A stretch of DNA of 64,000 nucleotides from Mesorhizobium sp. SARCC-RB16n. Lineage in GTDB: Bacteria; Pseudomonadota; Alphaproteobacteria; Rhizobiales; Rhizobiaceae. This document shows, piece after piece, positions 8,779-17,201 of the stretch. Made by a program: the position numbers and the translations under genes. Under the pieces are notes generated by a model, which was not told the origin of the DNA, searched no databases, and saw only the letters and a list, made by a program, of their open reading frames with translations. The stretch is from assembly GCF_008520305.1 (NCBI RefSeq), contig NZ_ML703256.1, forward strand, positions 244,815 to 308,814, read 5' to 3'. The stretch's first letter is position 1. The number at the start of each line of letters is the position of its first letter.

Positions 8779-9216
8779 TCAAGGCCTGAGATAGACATAG
8801 CCCTGGCTTTGCAATTCGGCGAGCTTGACGACGCCGCCCTTCTCGGCGGCATGGAAGCCGTCGAGCAGATCGGCGAGCGTAATGTCCATGCCGTGCATGG
8901 TGTTGCCGCAGGCATGCGGGTCGAGCCCTTGCTGGACAAGACCGGTAAAGCGACCGGAAATCGCCGCCGATATGCCCTTCGACTTGAAGCCGGCAAGGGC
9001 CGGGCCATGCACGACCAGCGCGATCTCCACGTTGCCGCCGGTGCCCTCATAGTGGTTCTTGATGTTGCCGAGCACGAAATTGACCTTCTCGAGGTCGCTG
9101 AAGTGATAGGCAACCTTCAGCCTGGCGGGCTCGGTTGTTGCTGCCTGGACCGCCCGCAGGCCGAGAAGCGTTCCGGCTCCGGCGAGAACCGCGTGGAACA
9201 TGTCACGTCGGCGCAT
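8779..9216 (-). CDS. Exported DsrE-family protein
   Basis: A 145-residue protein with an N-terminal export signal (MRRRDMFHAVLAGAG, two arginines then a hydrophobic stretch ending near AVQA-A) followed by a DsrE/DsrF-like domain. A cysteine in DPHACGNTMHGM is the only obvious reactive residue. Family members handle persulfide sulfur, but many exported copies are uncharacterised. It is upstream of the SDR gene with a 69-base gap, so co-transcription is possible. Confidence 0.75.
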   Translation of the reverse strand: MRRRDMFHAVLAGAGTLLGLRAVQAATTEPARLKVAYHFSDLEKVNFVLGNIKNHYEGTGGNVEIALVVHGPALAGFKSKGISAAISGRFTGLVQQGLDPHACGNTMHGMDITLADLLDGFHAAEKGGVVKLAELQSQGYVYLRP

Positions 9217-9323
9217 GGCGTCCCATCCCTGGCTTGCCGGCTCACCGCGATTTTGCGTGGCCGCGGCCGCGATACTAGCATAAATTGACGTTACGTCCCG
9301 TCGATGCGGAGGAGGGGGGTCAC

Positions 9324-10421
9324 ATGGCGTTCAGGGAATGGAAGACGCTCGTCGGCGCCGGATTCGGCGCCGCACTGCTTGGCGGACTTGTGGGTTCTGC
9401 TTTTGCCGATGATGCGCTCAAACTCACAGAACTCAGCCCGAACGGGGCGGATGCCTGTTTCGGTCGCGTCTATGACGCGGCGCACCTCGAGGCGCACCCG
9501 AAGCAGAAAGTGGCGCGGATTTTCTTCTACTATGGCCATGACCCGGTCAGCCGGCCGAACGAGGAACCGACCGCGAATTCCGATACGTCCTACAATGGCT
9601 TCGTCACCACCACGGTGCGCGGTGCCAAGGCACCGCAATGGGCAAGCGGCTGGTGCAATCACGAGTCCGAGGACGCCAAATCAGGTCCGATCCACTGCGG
9701 CATGGATTGCGACCGCACGCTGGCGTCGCTGAAGGTCGACGACAAGGGCCGGCTGATCCTGTCCGATCTGTCGCCTGATATCTACCTCGATGCCGGTTCG
9801 GAAGAGGAACTCGGCACGGCTGAATACGAGAGGCAGGCGCTGGGCAAGGAAGACGACAATTTCCGTCTCGACCCGATGCCGGCTGCCACCTGCAAGGCCG
9901 AGTTCGCACGCATCGATCCGATCGATCCGGCGCTCGGGCCGCCTCTGCGCGAGCGATTCAAACCCGACCAGGCTTTCTGCTACGGGCGCGACTATGATGC
10001 GGCGCATATGGGTTCCCATCCCGACCAACTGACGCAGTCGATCCGGGTGTTCCGCGGGCCGGTGGAACTGGCGTCCTTCGCCTCCGGGGGCGATGCCGCG
10101 AACTGGCCCGATGGCGCCGACATCGCGGTCTCGATCACCACACGGCAGAAGGGAGCCAAGGTCACGCAGACCTATTCGTGCCAGGGCGAGGCCGATCAGT
10201 GGCGCTGCGCGGCGAGTGCGAAGATGAGCAATTTTTCATGCGACATCGCGCAAAAGGAAATCTTCCTCAAGCGCGGCGCCAACGGCACCATCATGCTGGC
10301 AAACCCCAATAGTAGCTTGGCGGTTGTCGATCTCTGCTCGAAAGCGGCCGACGGCAAAACCAAGTCGGACGACAAGGTCAATCGGCTGGAGGCAATGCCG
10401 CAATCGGCCTGCGCGCCTTGA
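9324..10421 (+). CDS. Exported protein with an internal duplication, unknown function
   Basis: A 365-residue secreted protein. The start at 9324 follows GGAGGGGGG and gives a clear signal peptide (MAFREWKTLVGAGFGAALLG, cleavage near SAFA). The mature part has two repeats: one begins CFGRVYDAAHLEAHP (about residue 40) and the other CYGRDYDAAHMGSHP (about residue 218). Each is followed by a basic/hydrophobic strand, a Trp-rich segment and several cysteines. Disulfide-stabilised tandem domains in the periplasm are inferred. I do not recognise the family. Confidence 0.8.
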   Translation: MAFREWKTLVGAGFGAALLGGLVGSAFADDALKLTELSPNGADACFGRVYDAAHLEAHPKQKVARIFFYYGHDPVSRPNEEPTANSDTSYNGFVTTTVRGAKAPQWASGWCNHESEDAKSGPIHCGMDCDRTLASLKVDDKGRLILSDLSPDIYLDAGSEEELGTAEYERQALGKEDDNFRLDPMPAATCKAEFARIDPIDPALGPPLRERFKPDQAFCYGRDYDAAHMGSHPDQLTQSIRVFRGPVELASFASGGDAANWPDGADIAVSITTRQKGAKVTQTYSCQGEADQWRCAASAKMSNFSCDIAQKEIFLKRGANGTIMLANPNSSLAVVDLCSKAADGKTKSDDKVNRLEAMPQSACAP

Positions 10422-10422
10422 C

Positions 10423-10465
10423 ACCGGTTCGAAGGAGGAAGGGCTTCGGCCAACCTTCGAACGGT
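10423..10465. terminator. Hairpin between convergent genes
   Basis: GTTCGAAGG (427-435 of this kilobase) pairs perfectly with CCTTCGAAC (454-462), extended by ACC/GGT after a one-base bulge. It begins two bases after the stop of the duplicated-domain gene and ends before the stop of the convergent CDF gene. A bidirectional stop is likely although no T-run follows. Confidence 0.5.
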
Positions 10466-10475
10466 GCTAACCGCC

Positions 10476-11420
10476 TCATGCAAACGGCACGGCGGTCGTG
10501 CCCTTCGGAAGCTTGGCCTCGTCGTCGGGCTCGACATGGATTGTCACCCGCACAGAGGGGAGCTCGGCCTTCAGCGCGTCCTCGATGCGGTCGCAGATGA
10601 CGTGGCTGGCGCCGACCGACATGTCGGCATCGACGACCAGATGGAACTCGATGAAGGTGGCGCGGCCGGCGATGCGGGTCTTGAGGTCGTGCACCTCCAT
10701 GGCGCCCTTGCAATTGGCCGAGATGATGTCGCGGATGCGCATGTGCTCCGCCGTGTCGACGGCGCGGTCCATCAGCCCGTTCATCGACGAGCCGATGACG
10801 TGCCAGCCCTGCCACAGGATATTGAGCGCGACGATGACGGCCAATGCCGGGTCGAGGATCTGCCAGCCGGTCAGGATAGCTCCGACCAGGCCGCCGAAGA
10901 CGCCGACCGAGGTCACCACATCGGTCATGATGTGGTTGCCGTCGGCAACCAGCGCCGGCGATTTCTCGGCCCGGCCTGTGCGGATCAGCATCCAGGCCCA
11001 GAAGGCGTTGATCACGGTGGCGACGCCGTTGACAGCAAGGCCGCTCCAAGGCTTCTCGAGCGGCGCCGACGTCTGCCAGGAGCGCCAGACCTCGCTCAGG
11101 ATCAACAAGGCGGCGACGACGATCAGCACGCCTTCGAGCACGGCCGAGAAATACTCGGCCTTGTGATGGCCGAACGGGTGATCCTGGTCGGCCGGCTTGT
11201 AGCTGACCTGGATCGCCCAGAAGGCGGCCATCGAGGCAATGACGTTGACGATCGATTCCAGCGCGTCCGAATAGAGCGCGACCGAGCCGGTGACGTACCA
11301 GGCGGCGGCTTTGAGCGCGAGCACGACAAAGGCGACCACGATCGACCAGAAGGCGAGCCTGGCGACCTTTTGCTTGGCGGCAGCTTTTGCCGCGATCGCC
11401 ATGTTCCCGGCTTCGGCCAT
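10476..11420 (-). CDS. Cation diffusion facilitator (CDF) metal transporter
   Basis: A 314-residue inner-membrane divalent-cation/proton antiporter. Metal-site residues are visible in TM2 (SDALES, Asp52) and TM5 (ADGNHIMTD: Asp160, His163, Asp167), plus the HPFGHHKAEY loop. The cytoplasmic C-terminal domain ends the protein. The D/HxxxD site composition fits Zn, Fe or Mn export, and I cannot choose between them. The start at 11420 lies 5 bases after the trpE(G) stop. An alternative ATG is at 11402. Confidence 0.9.
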   Translation of the reverse strand: MAEAGNMAIAAKAAAKQKVARLAFWSIVVAFVVLALKAAAWYVTGSVALYSDALESIVNVIASMAAFWAIQVSYKPADQDHPFGHHKAEYFSAVLEGVLIVVAALLILSEVWRSWQTSAPLEKPWSGLAVNGVATVINAFWAWMLIRTGRAEKSPALVADGNHIMTDVVTSVGVFGGLVGAILTGWQILDPALAVIVALNILWQGWHVIGSSMNGLMDRAVDTAEHMRIRDIISANCKGAMEVHDLKTRIAGRATFIEFHLVVDADMSVGASHVICDRIEDALKAELPSVRVTIHVEPDDEAKLPKGTTAVPFA

Positions 11421-11425
11421 ACTGG

Positions 11426-13615
11426 TCAGGCGGCCTTTTCCTTGGCCTTGCGCGGCAGGTGGGCGACGATGTTCTCGATGATGCGCATGCCGGCATTGTG
11501 GCCGAGCGTCATGATCGATTCCGGGTGGAACTGTACCGCGGCGATCGGCTCCTTGCGGTGCTCGAAGGCCATGATGACGCCGTCCTCGGTCTCGGCGGTC
11601 ACCATGAAATCGTCCGGCAGGCGCACCGGATCGGCGAAGATCGAGTGGTAGCGGCCGACGGTGACTTCCTTGGGCAGGCCGGAGAAGATGATGCCCGGTT
11701 TCGAGACACGGATGCGCGACGGCTTGCCGTGCATGGGAATGTGCAGCTGCCTGAGTTCGCCGCCATAGGCTTCGGCCAGTGCCTGCAGGCCAAGGCAGAC
11801 GCCGAAGATCGGCAGGTCGCGGGCGCGCGCTCGTCTGATGGTGGCCGCGCAATCGAAATCCTTGGGTGTGCCGGGTCCGGGCGACAACACGACAAGGTCG
11901 GGCTTCAGCCGCTCGAAGACTTCCTCCGGCACCGGCGTGCGCACGGTCGAGACATTGGCGCCGGTCTGGCGGAAGTAGTTGGCCAGCGTATGGACGAAGC
12001 TGTCCTCATGGTCGACCAGCAGGATGTTGACGCCGTCGCCGACGCGCGCCGTGGTGCGCTCGGTGCTGGTCGAATTTCCCATCTTGGCGTCGCGGATGGC
12101 GGAGAGCATGGCGGATGCCTTCAGTTCGGTTTCGGCTTCTTCTTCCTCGGGAATGCTGTCGAAGAGCAATGTTGCGCCGGCGCGCACCTCGGCGATGCCG
12201 TCCTTGATGCGGATGGTGCGCAAGGTCAGGCCGGTATTCATGTCGCCGTTGAAGTTGACCATGCCGATGGCGCCCCCATACCAGGCGCGCGGGCTCTTCT
12301 CGTTCTGCTCGATGAAGCGCATGGCCCACAGTTTCGGCGCGCCGGTGACGGTGACCGCCCAGGCGTGCGAGAGAAACGCGTCGAAAGCGTCCATGCCCTC
12401 GCGCAACCGCCCCTCTATGTGATCGACCGTATGGATCAGGCGCGAATACATCTCGATCTGGCGACGTCCGATGACGCGCACCGAACCTGGATCGCAGACC
12501 CGCGACTTGTCGTTTCGGTCGACGTCCGAGCACATTGTGAGTTCGGATTCGTCCTTTTTGGAGTTGAGCAGCTTGATGATCTGCTCAGAGTCCGAAATGG
12601 CATCGTCGCCGCGCTTGATCGTGCCCGAGATCGGGCAGGTTTCGACGCGGCGGCCGTTGACGCGCACGAACATCTCCGGCGACGCGCCGATCAGATATTC
12701 GTTCTCGCCCAGATTGATGAAGAAGGAATAGGGCGAGGGGTTGATGGACTTCAGCTTGCGTGAAATCTCGGATGGCTGCGTCTCGCAGCGCTCGTAGAAC
12801 ATCTGGCCGGGCACGACCTCGAACAGGTCGCCGCGCTTGAAGCTGTCCATCGCACGGCGGACCAGATTGGCGTATTCGCCGGGCTCATGGTCGCCGCGCG
12901 GCGGGATGCGGTCGGCGGTCCTGAACGGCTCGGCGATTTGGTCGCGCGGCAGGCCTTCGGTCGAAAAACCCTCGCCCGCATAATCGTAACGATCAGTCCA
13001 AGCCTTGGCCGAATAGTGGTCGACGACCAGGATCTCGTCGGGCAGGAACAGCACCAGGTCGCGCTGGCTCTCCTTGCGAACGAGCGTGTGGTCGACCGGG
13101 TCGAACTGGAAGGCGAGGTCGTAGCCGAAGGCGCCGTAGAGGCCGAGATTGGCGTCTTCGGCCGTCTTGAACAGAGCGGTGATGGCGCGCAGCACGGTGA
13201 AGACGGAGGGAACGCGGCTGCGCTCCTCCTCGGTGAAGACACGGCCGGGCTTGGCGACGTCGAGGCGGAGCAGCCTTTTTGTGGTCTCGGCGATCGTAAC
13301 CTCGGCGAGACCGCGCAGCGTCCTGCCGATGACCGGCAACAGCGCCTCGCCACGGCCGTTCAGCGCCTCGATGCGCATGGCGCGGCCTCGCGCGGACATG
13401 ACCAGCGGCGGATCGATGATGGCCGTATCCCAGCGCGTGTAGCGGCCTGGATATTCGTAATTCGAGGAAAACACCGCGCCTCGGCGCGAATTCAGCCCGT
13501 CGACATAAGCGTCGATCGCGCCTTCATACGGCCGGTCGTGACGCTCGCGGGTGATGGTGATGCCACCCGCCGTCACGAAGCTTTCGGCGCCGTTTTCCAG
13601 AACCTTCATCGTCAT
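11426..13615 (-). CDS. trpE(G): Fused anthranilate synthase TrpE(G)
   Basis: A 729-residue fusion of the chorismate-using component I and the glutamine amidotransferase component II, the rhizobial form of anthranilate synthase (first step of tryptophan synthesis). The TrpE part (about 1-515) shows [17 protein letters not shown] and the [14 protein letters not shown] block. The amidotransferase part (about 527-729) carries the nucleophile in [15 protein letters not shown] (Cys607) and HPES (His697, Glu699). I chose ATG 13615, eight bases after GGAG; an in-frame GTG at 13627 lacks spacing. It is controlled by the trpL attenuator upstream. Confidence 0.97.
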   Translation of the reverse strand: MTMKVLENGAESFVTAGGITITRERHDRPYEGAIDAYVDGLNSRRGAVFSSNYEYPGRYTRWDTAIIDPPLVMSARGRAMRIEALNGRGEALLPVIGRTLRGLAEVTIAETTKRLLRLDVAKPGRVFTEEERSRVPSVFTVLRAITALFKTAEDANLGLYGAFGYDLAFQFDPVDHTLVRKESQRDLVLFLPDEILVVDHYSAKAWTDRYDYAGEGFSTEGLPRDQIAEPFRTADRIPPRGDHEPGEYANLVRRAMDSFKRGDLFEVVPGQMFYERCETQPSEISRKLKSINPSPYSFFINLGENEYLIGASPEMFVRVNGRRVETCPISGTIKRGDDAISDSEQIIKLLNSKKDESELTMCSDVDRNDKSRVCDPGSVRVIGRRQIEMYSRLIHTVDHIEGRLREGMDAFDAFLSHAWAVTVTGAPKLWAMRFIEQNEKSPRAWYGGAIGMVNFNGDMNTGLTLRTIRIKDGIAEVRAGATLLFDSIPEEEEAETELKASAMLSAIRDAKMGNSTSTERTTARVGDGVNILLVDHEDSFVHTLANYFRQTGANVSTVRTPVPEEVFERLKPDLVVLSPGPGTPKDFDCAATIRRARARDLPIFGVCLGLQALAEAYGGELRQLHIPMHGKPSRIRVSKPGIIFSGLPKEVTVGRYHSIFADPVRLPDDFMVTAETEDGVIMAFEHRKEPIAAVQFHPESIMTLGHNAGMRIIENIVAHLPRKAKEKAA

Positions 13616-13660
13616 TGCCGTCTCCACCAGCTACTTGGGCAACGGACCCGGGAATGGCTT

Positions 13661-13699
13661 TAAAAAACAAATGGCCGCCCGGACATTCCGTTGCGGCCA
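13661..13699 (-). terminator. trp attenuator terminator
   Basis: Reading leftward, TGGCCGC (13699-13693) pairs with GCGGCCA (13678-13672), with an inner CGGA/TCCG stem, followed by TTTGTTTTTT. This is an intrinsic terminator 46 bases before the trpE(G) start. A copy of the 3' arm, GCGGCC at 13736-13731 just after trpL, can instead pair with the 5' arm and form an antiterminator. Confidence 0.9.
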
Positions 13700-13738
13700 C
13701 CCTCTATTTTCACGCGCACGCGTTCGAACAGGCCGCTG

Positions 13739-13783
13739 TCAGCAGGCCCACCACCAAATGGTCTTGGTCGAACGCATGTTCAT
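13739..13783 (-). CDS. trpL: trp leader peptide with three tandem Trp codons
   Basis: A 14-codon leader, MNMRSTKTIWWWAC, ending at TGA 13739. It could also start at the second Met (13777). The three consecutive Trp codons match the layout of the Sinorhizobium meliloti trpL peptide. Ribosome stalling at these codons when charged tRNA-Trp is scarce would favour the antiterminator and let transcription enter trpE(G). It lies 123 bases upstream of the trpE(G) start. Confidence 0.93.
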   Translation of the reverse strand: MNMRSTKTIWWWAC

Positions 13784-13933
13784 GGGCGAAATCCATAGCG
13801 GCGAAAAGCGGGATACGCAACTGGTTTGAAAGTCTGTCCAGTGGCCGCTGCTTATGCACCCCATGGCACATCGCCAGAGCCGGCGCCCGCGACTAGCTTG
13901 AACATTCATCGCAGCAAGATGGGAGGAACACCA

Positions 13934-14704
13934 ATGACCGAGCAGATCGACCGCGCACGCGCTTTCCACGCCCTGCATGTGAAGGGAAATCCTGTCGTGC
14001 TCTATAACGCCTGGGATCCGGGCAGCGCCAAGATCGTCGAGAAAGCTGGCGCCAAGGCAATCGCCACCGGAAGCTGGCCGGTCGCGGCAGCTTTCGGCTA
14101 CGCCGATGGCGAGAAAATCCCGCTGGAACTTGCGCTCGACAACATCAGGCGCATCGTGGCCGCCGTCGAGCTGCCGGTGACCATGGACCTCGAGGGTGGC
14201 TATGGCGTCGACCCGGAAATCGTTGCCCGTACCGTCACGCTGGCACTACGCGCCGGCGCCATCGGGTTCAACTTCGAAGACCAGATCGTCGGCGGCACCG
14301 GCTTGCACGACATTTCCGTTCAGGTGAAGCGCATCGAAGCCGCCGCCAGCGCGGTCAAGGCCTCCGGCATCCCAGCCTTCATCAACGCCCGCACCGACAT
14401 CTTCCTTAAGGCGAAGCCGGAGGCGCATGACGGCGTGCTGCTCGACCAGGCCATCGAGCGGGCGGAGGCTTATGAAAAGGCCGGCGCCAGCGGTTTTTTT
14501 GCTCCGGGCCTTGGTGATGAAGGCCTGATCGAAACGGTCTGCAAATCGACCACGCTGCCGGTCAACATCATCGCGCTTGCGCATGTGCCGCCGCGCCAGC
14601 GGCTGGCCGAACTGGGCGTCGCCCGCGTCAGCCATGGGCCCGTGCCATACCGGCAAATGGCGGAATGGCTTGAGGCGAAGGCGCGGCAGGCGATTTCCGG
14701 TTAA
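13934..14704 (+). CDS. Isocitrate lyase / PEP mutase-family protein
   Basis: A 256-residue TIM-barrel member of the isocitrate lyase/phosphoenolpyruvate mutase superfamily. Mg-site and substrate-site motifs are visible: DLEGGYGVDP, GFNFEDQ and NARTDIF. The classic lyase KKCGH loop is absent, so it is more like an oxaloacetate decarboxylase, carboxy-PEP mutase or 2-methylisocitrate lyase-like enzyme; the substrate is unknown. The ATG at 13934 follows GGGAGGA. Its stop is one base from the stop of the convergent hydrolase. Confidence 0.85.
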   Translation: MTEQIDRARAFHALHVKGNPVVLYNAWDPGSAKIVEKAGAKAIATGSWPVAAAFGYADGEKIPLELALDNIRRIVAAVELPVTMDLEGGYGVDPEIVARTVTLALRAGAIGFNFEDQIVGGTGLHDISVQVKRIEAAASAVKASGIPAFINARTDIFLKAKPEAHDGVLLDQAIERAEAYEKAGASGFFAPGLGDEGLIETVCKSTTLPVNIIALAHVPPRQRLAELGVARVSHGPVPYRQMAEWLEAKARQAISG

Positions 14705-14705
14705 T

Positions 14706-15761
14706 TCAGTCCTCGAGCGTCCCCGACCTGGCGTCGGCGCTCTTCCTGTCGCCGACCAGTTTCAACAGGTCTTCGCCGGTGCGGATGATGCGGCGCGAGC
14801 GGCGGGTCAGGATGATGCCGTCCTGCGGCGCGAAGACTTCGGTGCGGCCATCGGCTTGGCCCGGCGCGTGGACGATGGTGGCGAGGCGTGCGCCCCTGGT
14901 GACGCGGTCGCCGGGCCTCACGTCGTAGAGCACCGCACCGCCACGGGGCGCCGGCATCATGTCGATGTTCTCCAGAGGCGCCGCGACACCCTTGAACGGG
15001 CCGGGTGCGGGCAAGGCGGTGTCGGATATCACGCCGCGCGCCGCCAGCAGCCGGTAGAGGCCTTCGGCGTCGGAAGCGGCAAGTGCGCCATCGACATCGA
15101 GGAGGCCGCGATACTCGACCGTGGTGGCGACGCGCCTGTCGAACTTCGCCACATCGGCTGATACGTTCTGGTAGGGCATGATCGAGGCACCCTCGAAGGT
15201 GCCGTCGGTGTCCTCGCTCCACAGCACCACGGCATCGACGCCCATGGCGGCGGCGCAATCGGCCATTGCAGGCCACAGGCTGGTGTGGACGTAGAGATAG
15301 GCAAGGCCCTCGTCGTCGCAGTGCAGGTCGAGCACGATGTCGTGGCCGAGCGAAAGCTGCACCAGGCGCGACTTCAGCCGCTGGTCGGCGCCGCCAAACG
15401 TGACGTCCGGCAAAAGCCTGGTGTCGGGCGCCGCAAGCAGCGGAAAGCCGCGATTGAAGTTGGTGCGGGTGCCCAGATGAAAGCGGCCTTGGTGCTCGCC
15501 GAAATGATATTGCGCGCGGCCGATCGGGTTGGCCCAGGGCACGATGGTGATGTTGCCCCTGATACGACCTTCGGCCTCAGCCTTGTTGAGAGCCGGCATC
15601 AATGCATCGATGGCGACGACACCAGGCAATTCGCCGGCGTGGAGTGCCGCCTGCAGATAGGCCGAAGGTGCCGCCTTGTCGGCACCGGCGAAGCGGAACA
15701 CCGGGAATTCGTAGGAAACGCCTTCGCTGTCCCCGGCGATGTGTTCGATCGATTTCTGCAT
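14706..15761 (-). CDS. Succinylglutamate desuccinylase / aspartoacylase-family hydrolase
   Basis: A 351-residue zinc carboxypeptidase-like deacylase. Predicted zinc ligands are His41 and Glu44 (HAGELPG) and His147 (DLHCDD). A C-terminal beta domain (about 270-340) resembles a lipoyl-like fold seen in the family. I chose ATG 15761 because GGAGGAAG lies directly before it; a longer reading to ATG 15773 is possible. It probably removes an acyl group from an amino-acid-like substrate. It follows the MFS gene on the same strand, so transport and hydrolysis may be linked. Confidence 0.85.
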   Translation of the reverse strand: MQKSIEHIAGDSEGVSYEFPVFRFAGADKAAPSAYLQAALHAGELPGVVAIDALMPALNKAEAEGRIRGNITIVPWANPIGRAQYHFGEHQGRFHLGTRTNFNRGFPLLAAPDTRLLPDVTFGGADQRLKSRLVQLSLGHDIVLDLHCDDEGLAYLYVHTSLWPAMADCAAAMGVDAVVLWSEDTDGTFEGASIMPYQNVSADVAKFDRRVATTVEYRGLLDVDGALAASDAEGLYRLLAARGVISDTALPAPGPFKGVAAPLENIDMMPAPRGGAVLYDVRPGDRVTRGARLATIVHAPGQADGRTEVFAPQDGIILTRRSRRIIRTGEDLLKLVGDRKSADARSGTLED

Positions 15762-15849
15762 GACTTCCTCCATCAAGAACAAGAAGACATGCCCATTCGA
15801 AGGTGCCGATGTCGATTGGTCCAGCCCGCCGCGCCATGGGCGCAAGCGG

Positions 15850-17028
15850 TTACTCTGCGGCAGGCTGGAGGGCGGCGACCGGCGCGCGCCGATCCAGCGC
15901 CTGCGACAGCACCGCCACAGTGACCGCCAGCAAAGCGAGCACCGCTCCGACCAGCGGCAAATTGGCATAGGAAACACCTGCGGACAGCGCCACGCCGCCG
16001 ATCCAGGCGCCACCGGCATTGCCGACATTGAAGGCACCCTGATTAAGTGTAGCGGCGAGGTTAGGGCCTTCGGAAGCCGCCTCGACGACACGGATCTGCA
16101 GCGGCGGCACGACGACGAAGATGAGCAGGCCCCATAAGAAGACGATGCCGACGGCAACGCTGGCGATGGCGCCGAATTGCATGAAGCCGACGAACAGCAG
16201 GGCCATCAACAGCAAGGTGGCGATCACTGTCGGCATCAGTTTCCAGTCGGCCAGCCTGCCGCCGATGATGTTGCCGATGGTCATGCCGGCGCCGAACAGC
16301 AAAAGCACCCAGGTGACCGCCGCGGTCGACAGCCCGGACACGTCGGTGAGGTAGGGCTTTATGTATGTGAAAACGGCGAACAGGCTGGCCGAGGTCAGCG
16401 CCGCGATCAGCATCGCCAGCCACACCTGCAGCTTGCCGAGCACGCGGACTTCGGCGCGCAGGCCGCCGCCGCTCGGCTCCGTGACCTCGGACGGTACCAG
16501 CCAGGCGATGGCCGCGACCGAGATCAGGCCGATACCGACCACGGCGAGGAAGGTGGCCCGCCAGCCGAAGGCTTCGCCGAGTGCCGTGCCGGCCGGAACG
16601 CCGAGGATGTTGGCGAGCGTCAGGCCCGCGAACATCAGCGCGATGGCGCTGGCACGCTTGTTGCGCGGCACCAGGCTCGCCGCGACGACCGAACCGATGC
16701 CGAAGAAGGCGCCGTGGCCGAAGGCGGTGAAGACGCGCGCAGCCATCAGGAGCCAGTAATTGGGCGCGATGGCGCAGAAGAGATTGCCGACGACGAAGAG
16801 CGCGGCCAGTCCGATCAGCACCGGCTTGCGGGGCAAATGCGCGGTGGCCATGGCCACGACAGGCGCGCCGAAGACGACGCCCAGCGCATAACCGGTGACC
16901 AGCAGGCCGGCGGCGGGGATCGTCACGCCGAGATCTGCGGCGACCTCCGGCAGCAGGCCCATGATGACGAATTCGGTGGTGCCGATGCAGAAGGACGCAA
17001 TGGCAAGCGCAAGGATCGGCAAAGGCAT
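15850..17028 (-). CDS. MFS efflux transporter (AraJ/Cml-like, 12 TM)
   Basis: A 392-residue major facilitator beginning MPLPILALAIASFCIGTTEF, the hallmark N-terminus of the DHA1 subgroup of sugar and drug exporters (motif FCIGTTEFVIMGLLPE). Twelve hydrophobic segments can be counted. The start at 17028 gives the expected family N-terminus; an upstream in-frame start at 17103 would add an unlikely polar stretch. Substrate unknown. The downstream aspartoacylase-like gene may be in the same unit. Confidence 0.87.
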   Translation of the reverse strand: MPLPILALAIASFCIGTTEFVIMGLLPEVAADLGVTIPAAGLLVTGYALGVVFGAPVVAMATAHLPRKPVLIGLAALFVVGNLFCAIAPNYWLLMAARVFTAFGHGAFFGIGSVVAASLVPRNKRASAIALMFAGLTLANILGVPAGTALGEAFGWRATFLAVVGIGLISVAAIAWLVPSEVTEPSGGGLRAEVRVLGKLQVWLAMLIAALTSASLFAVFTYIKPYLTDVSGLSTAAVTWVLLLFGAGMTIGNIIGGRLADWKLMPTVIATLLLMALLFVGFMQFGAIASVAVGIVFLWGLLIFVVVPPLQIRVVEAASEGPNLAATLNQGAFNVGNAGGAWIGGVALSAGVSYANLPLVGAVLALLAVTVAVLSQALDRRAPVAALQPAAE

Positions 17029-17201
17029 GGGAGGTCCAGACTGAATCGGTTCAATTTCAGACTGCGCGAGGATCCCTGCCGGGCACAACAGACATTGCCG
17101 CAATGCAGCAATGCAGAAAGCGTGGAGCGGATTGAAACGGGGCGCCGAGACGCCTCGCAGAGCGGCCCGGCGATTCTAACAAACGCTGAACCGCTCCAGT
17201 C

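Noticed and set aside
15762-16157. N-terminal extension of the aspartoacylase-like gene
   Set aside because: A strong ribosome site precedes ATG 15761 and the extension overlaps the MFS gene out of frame.
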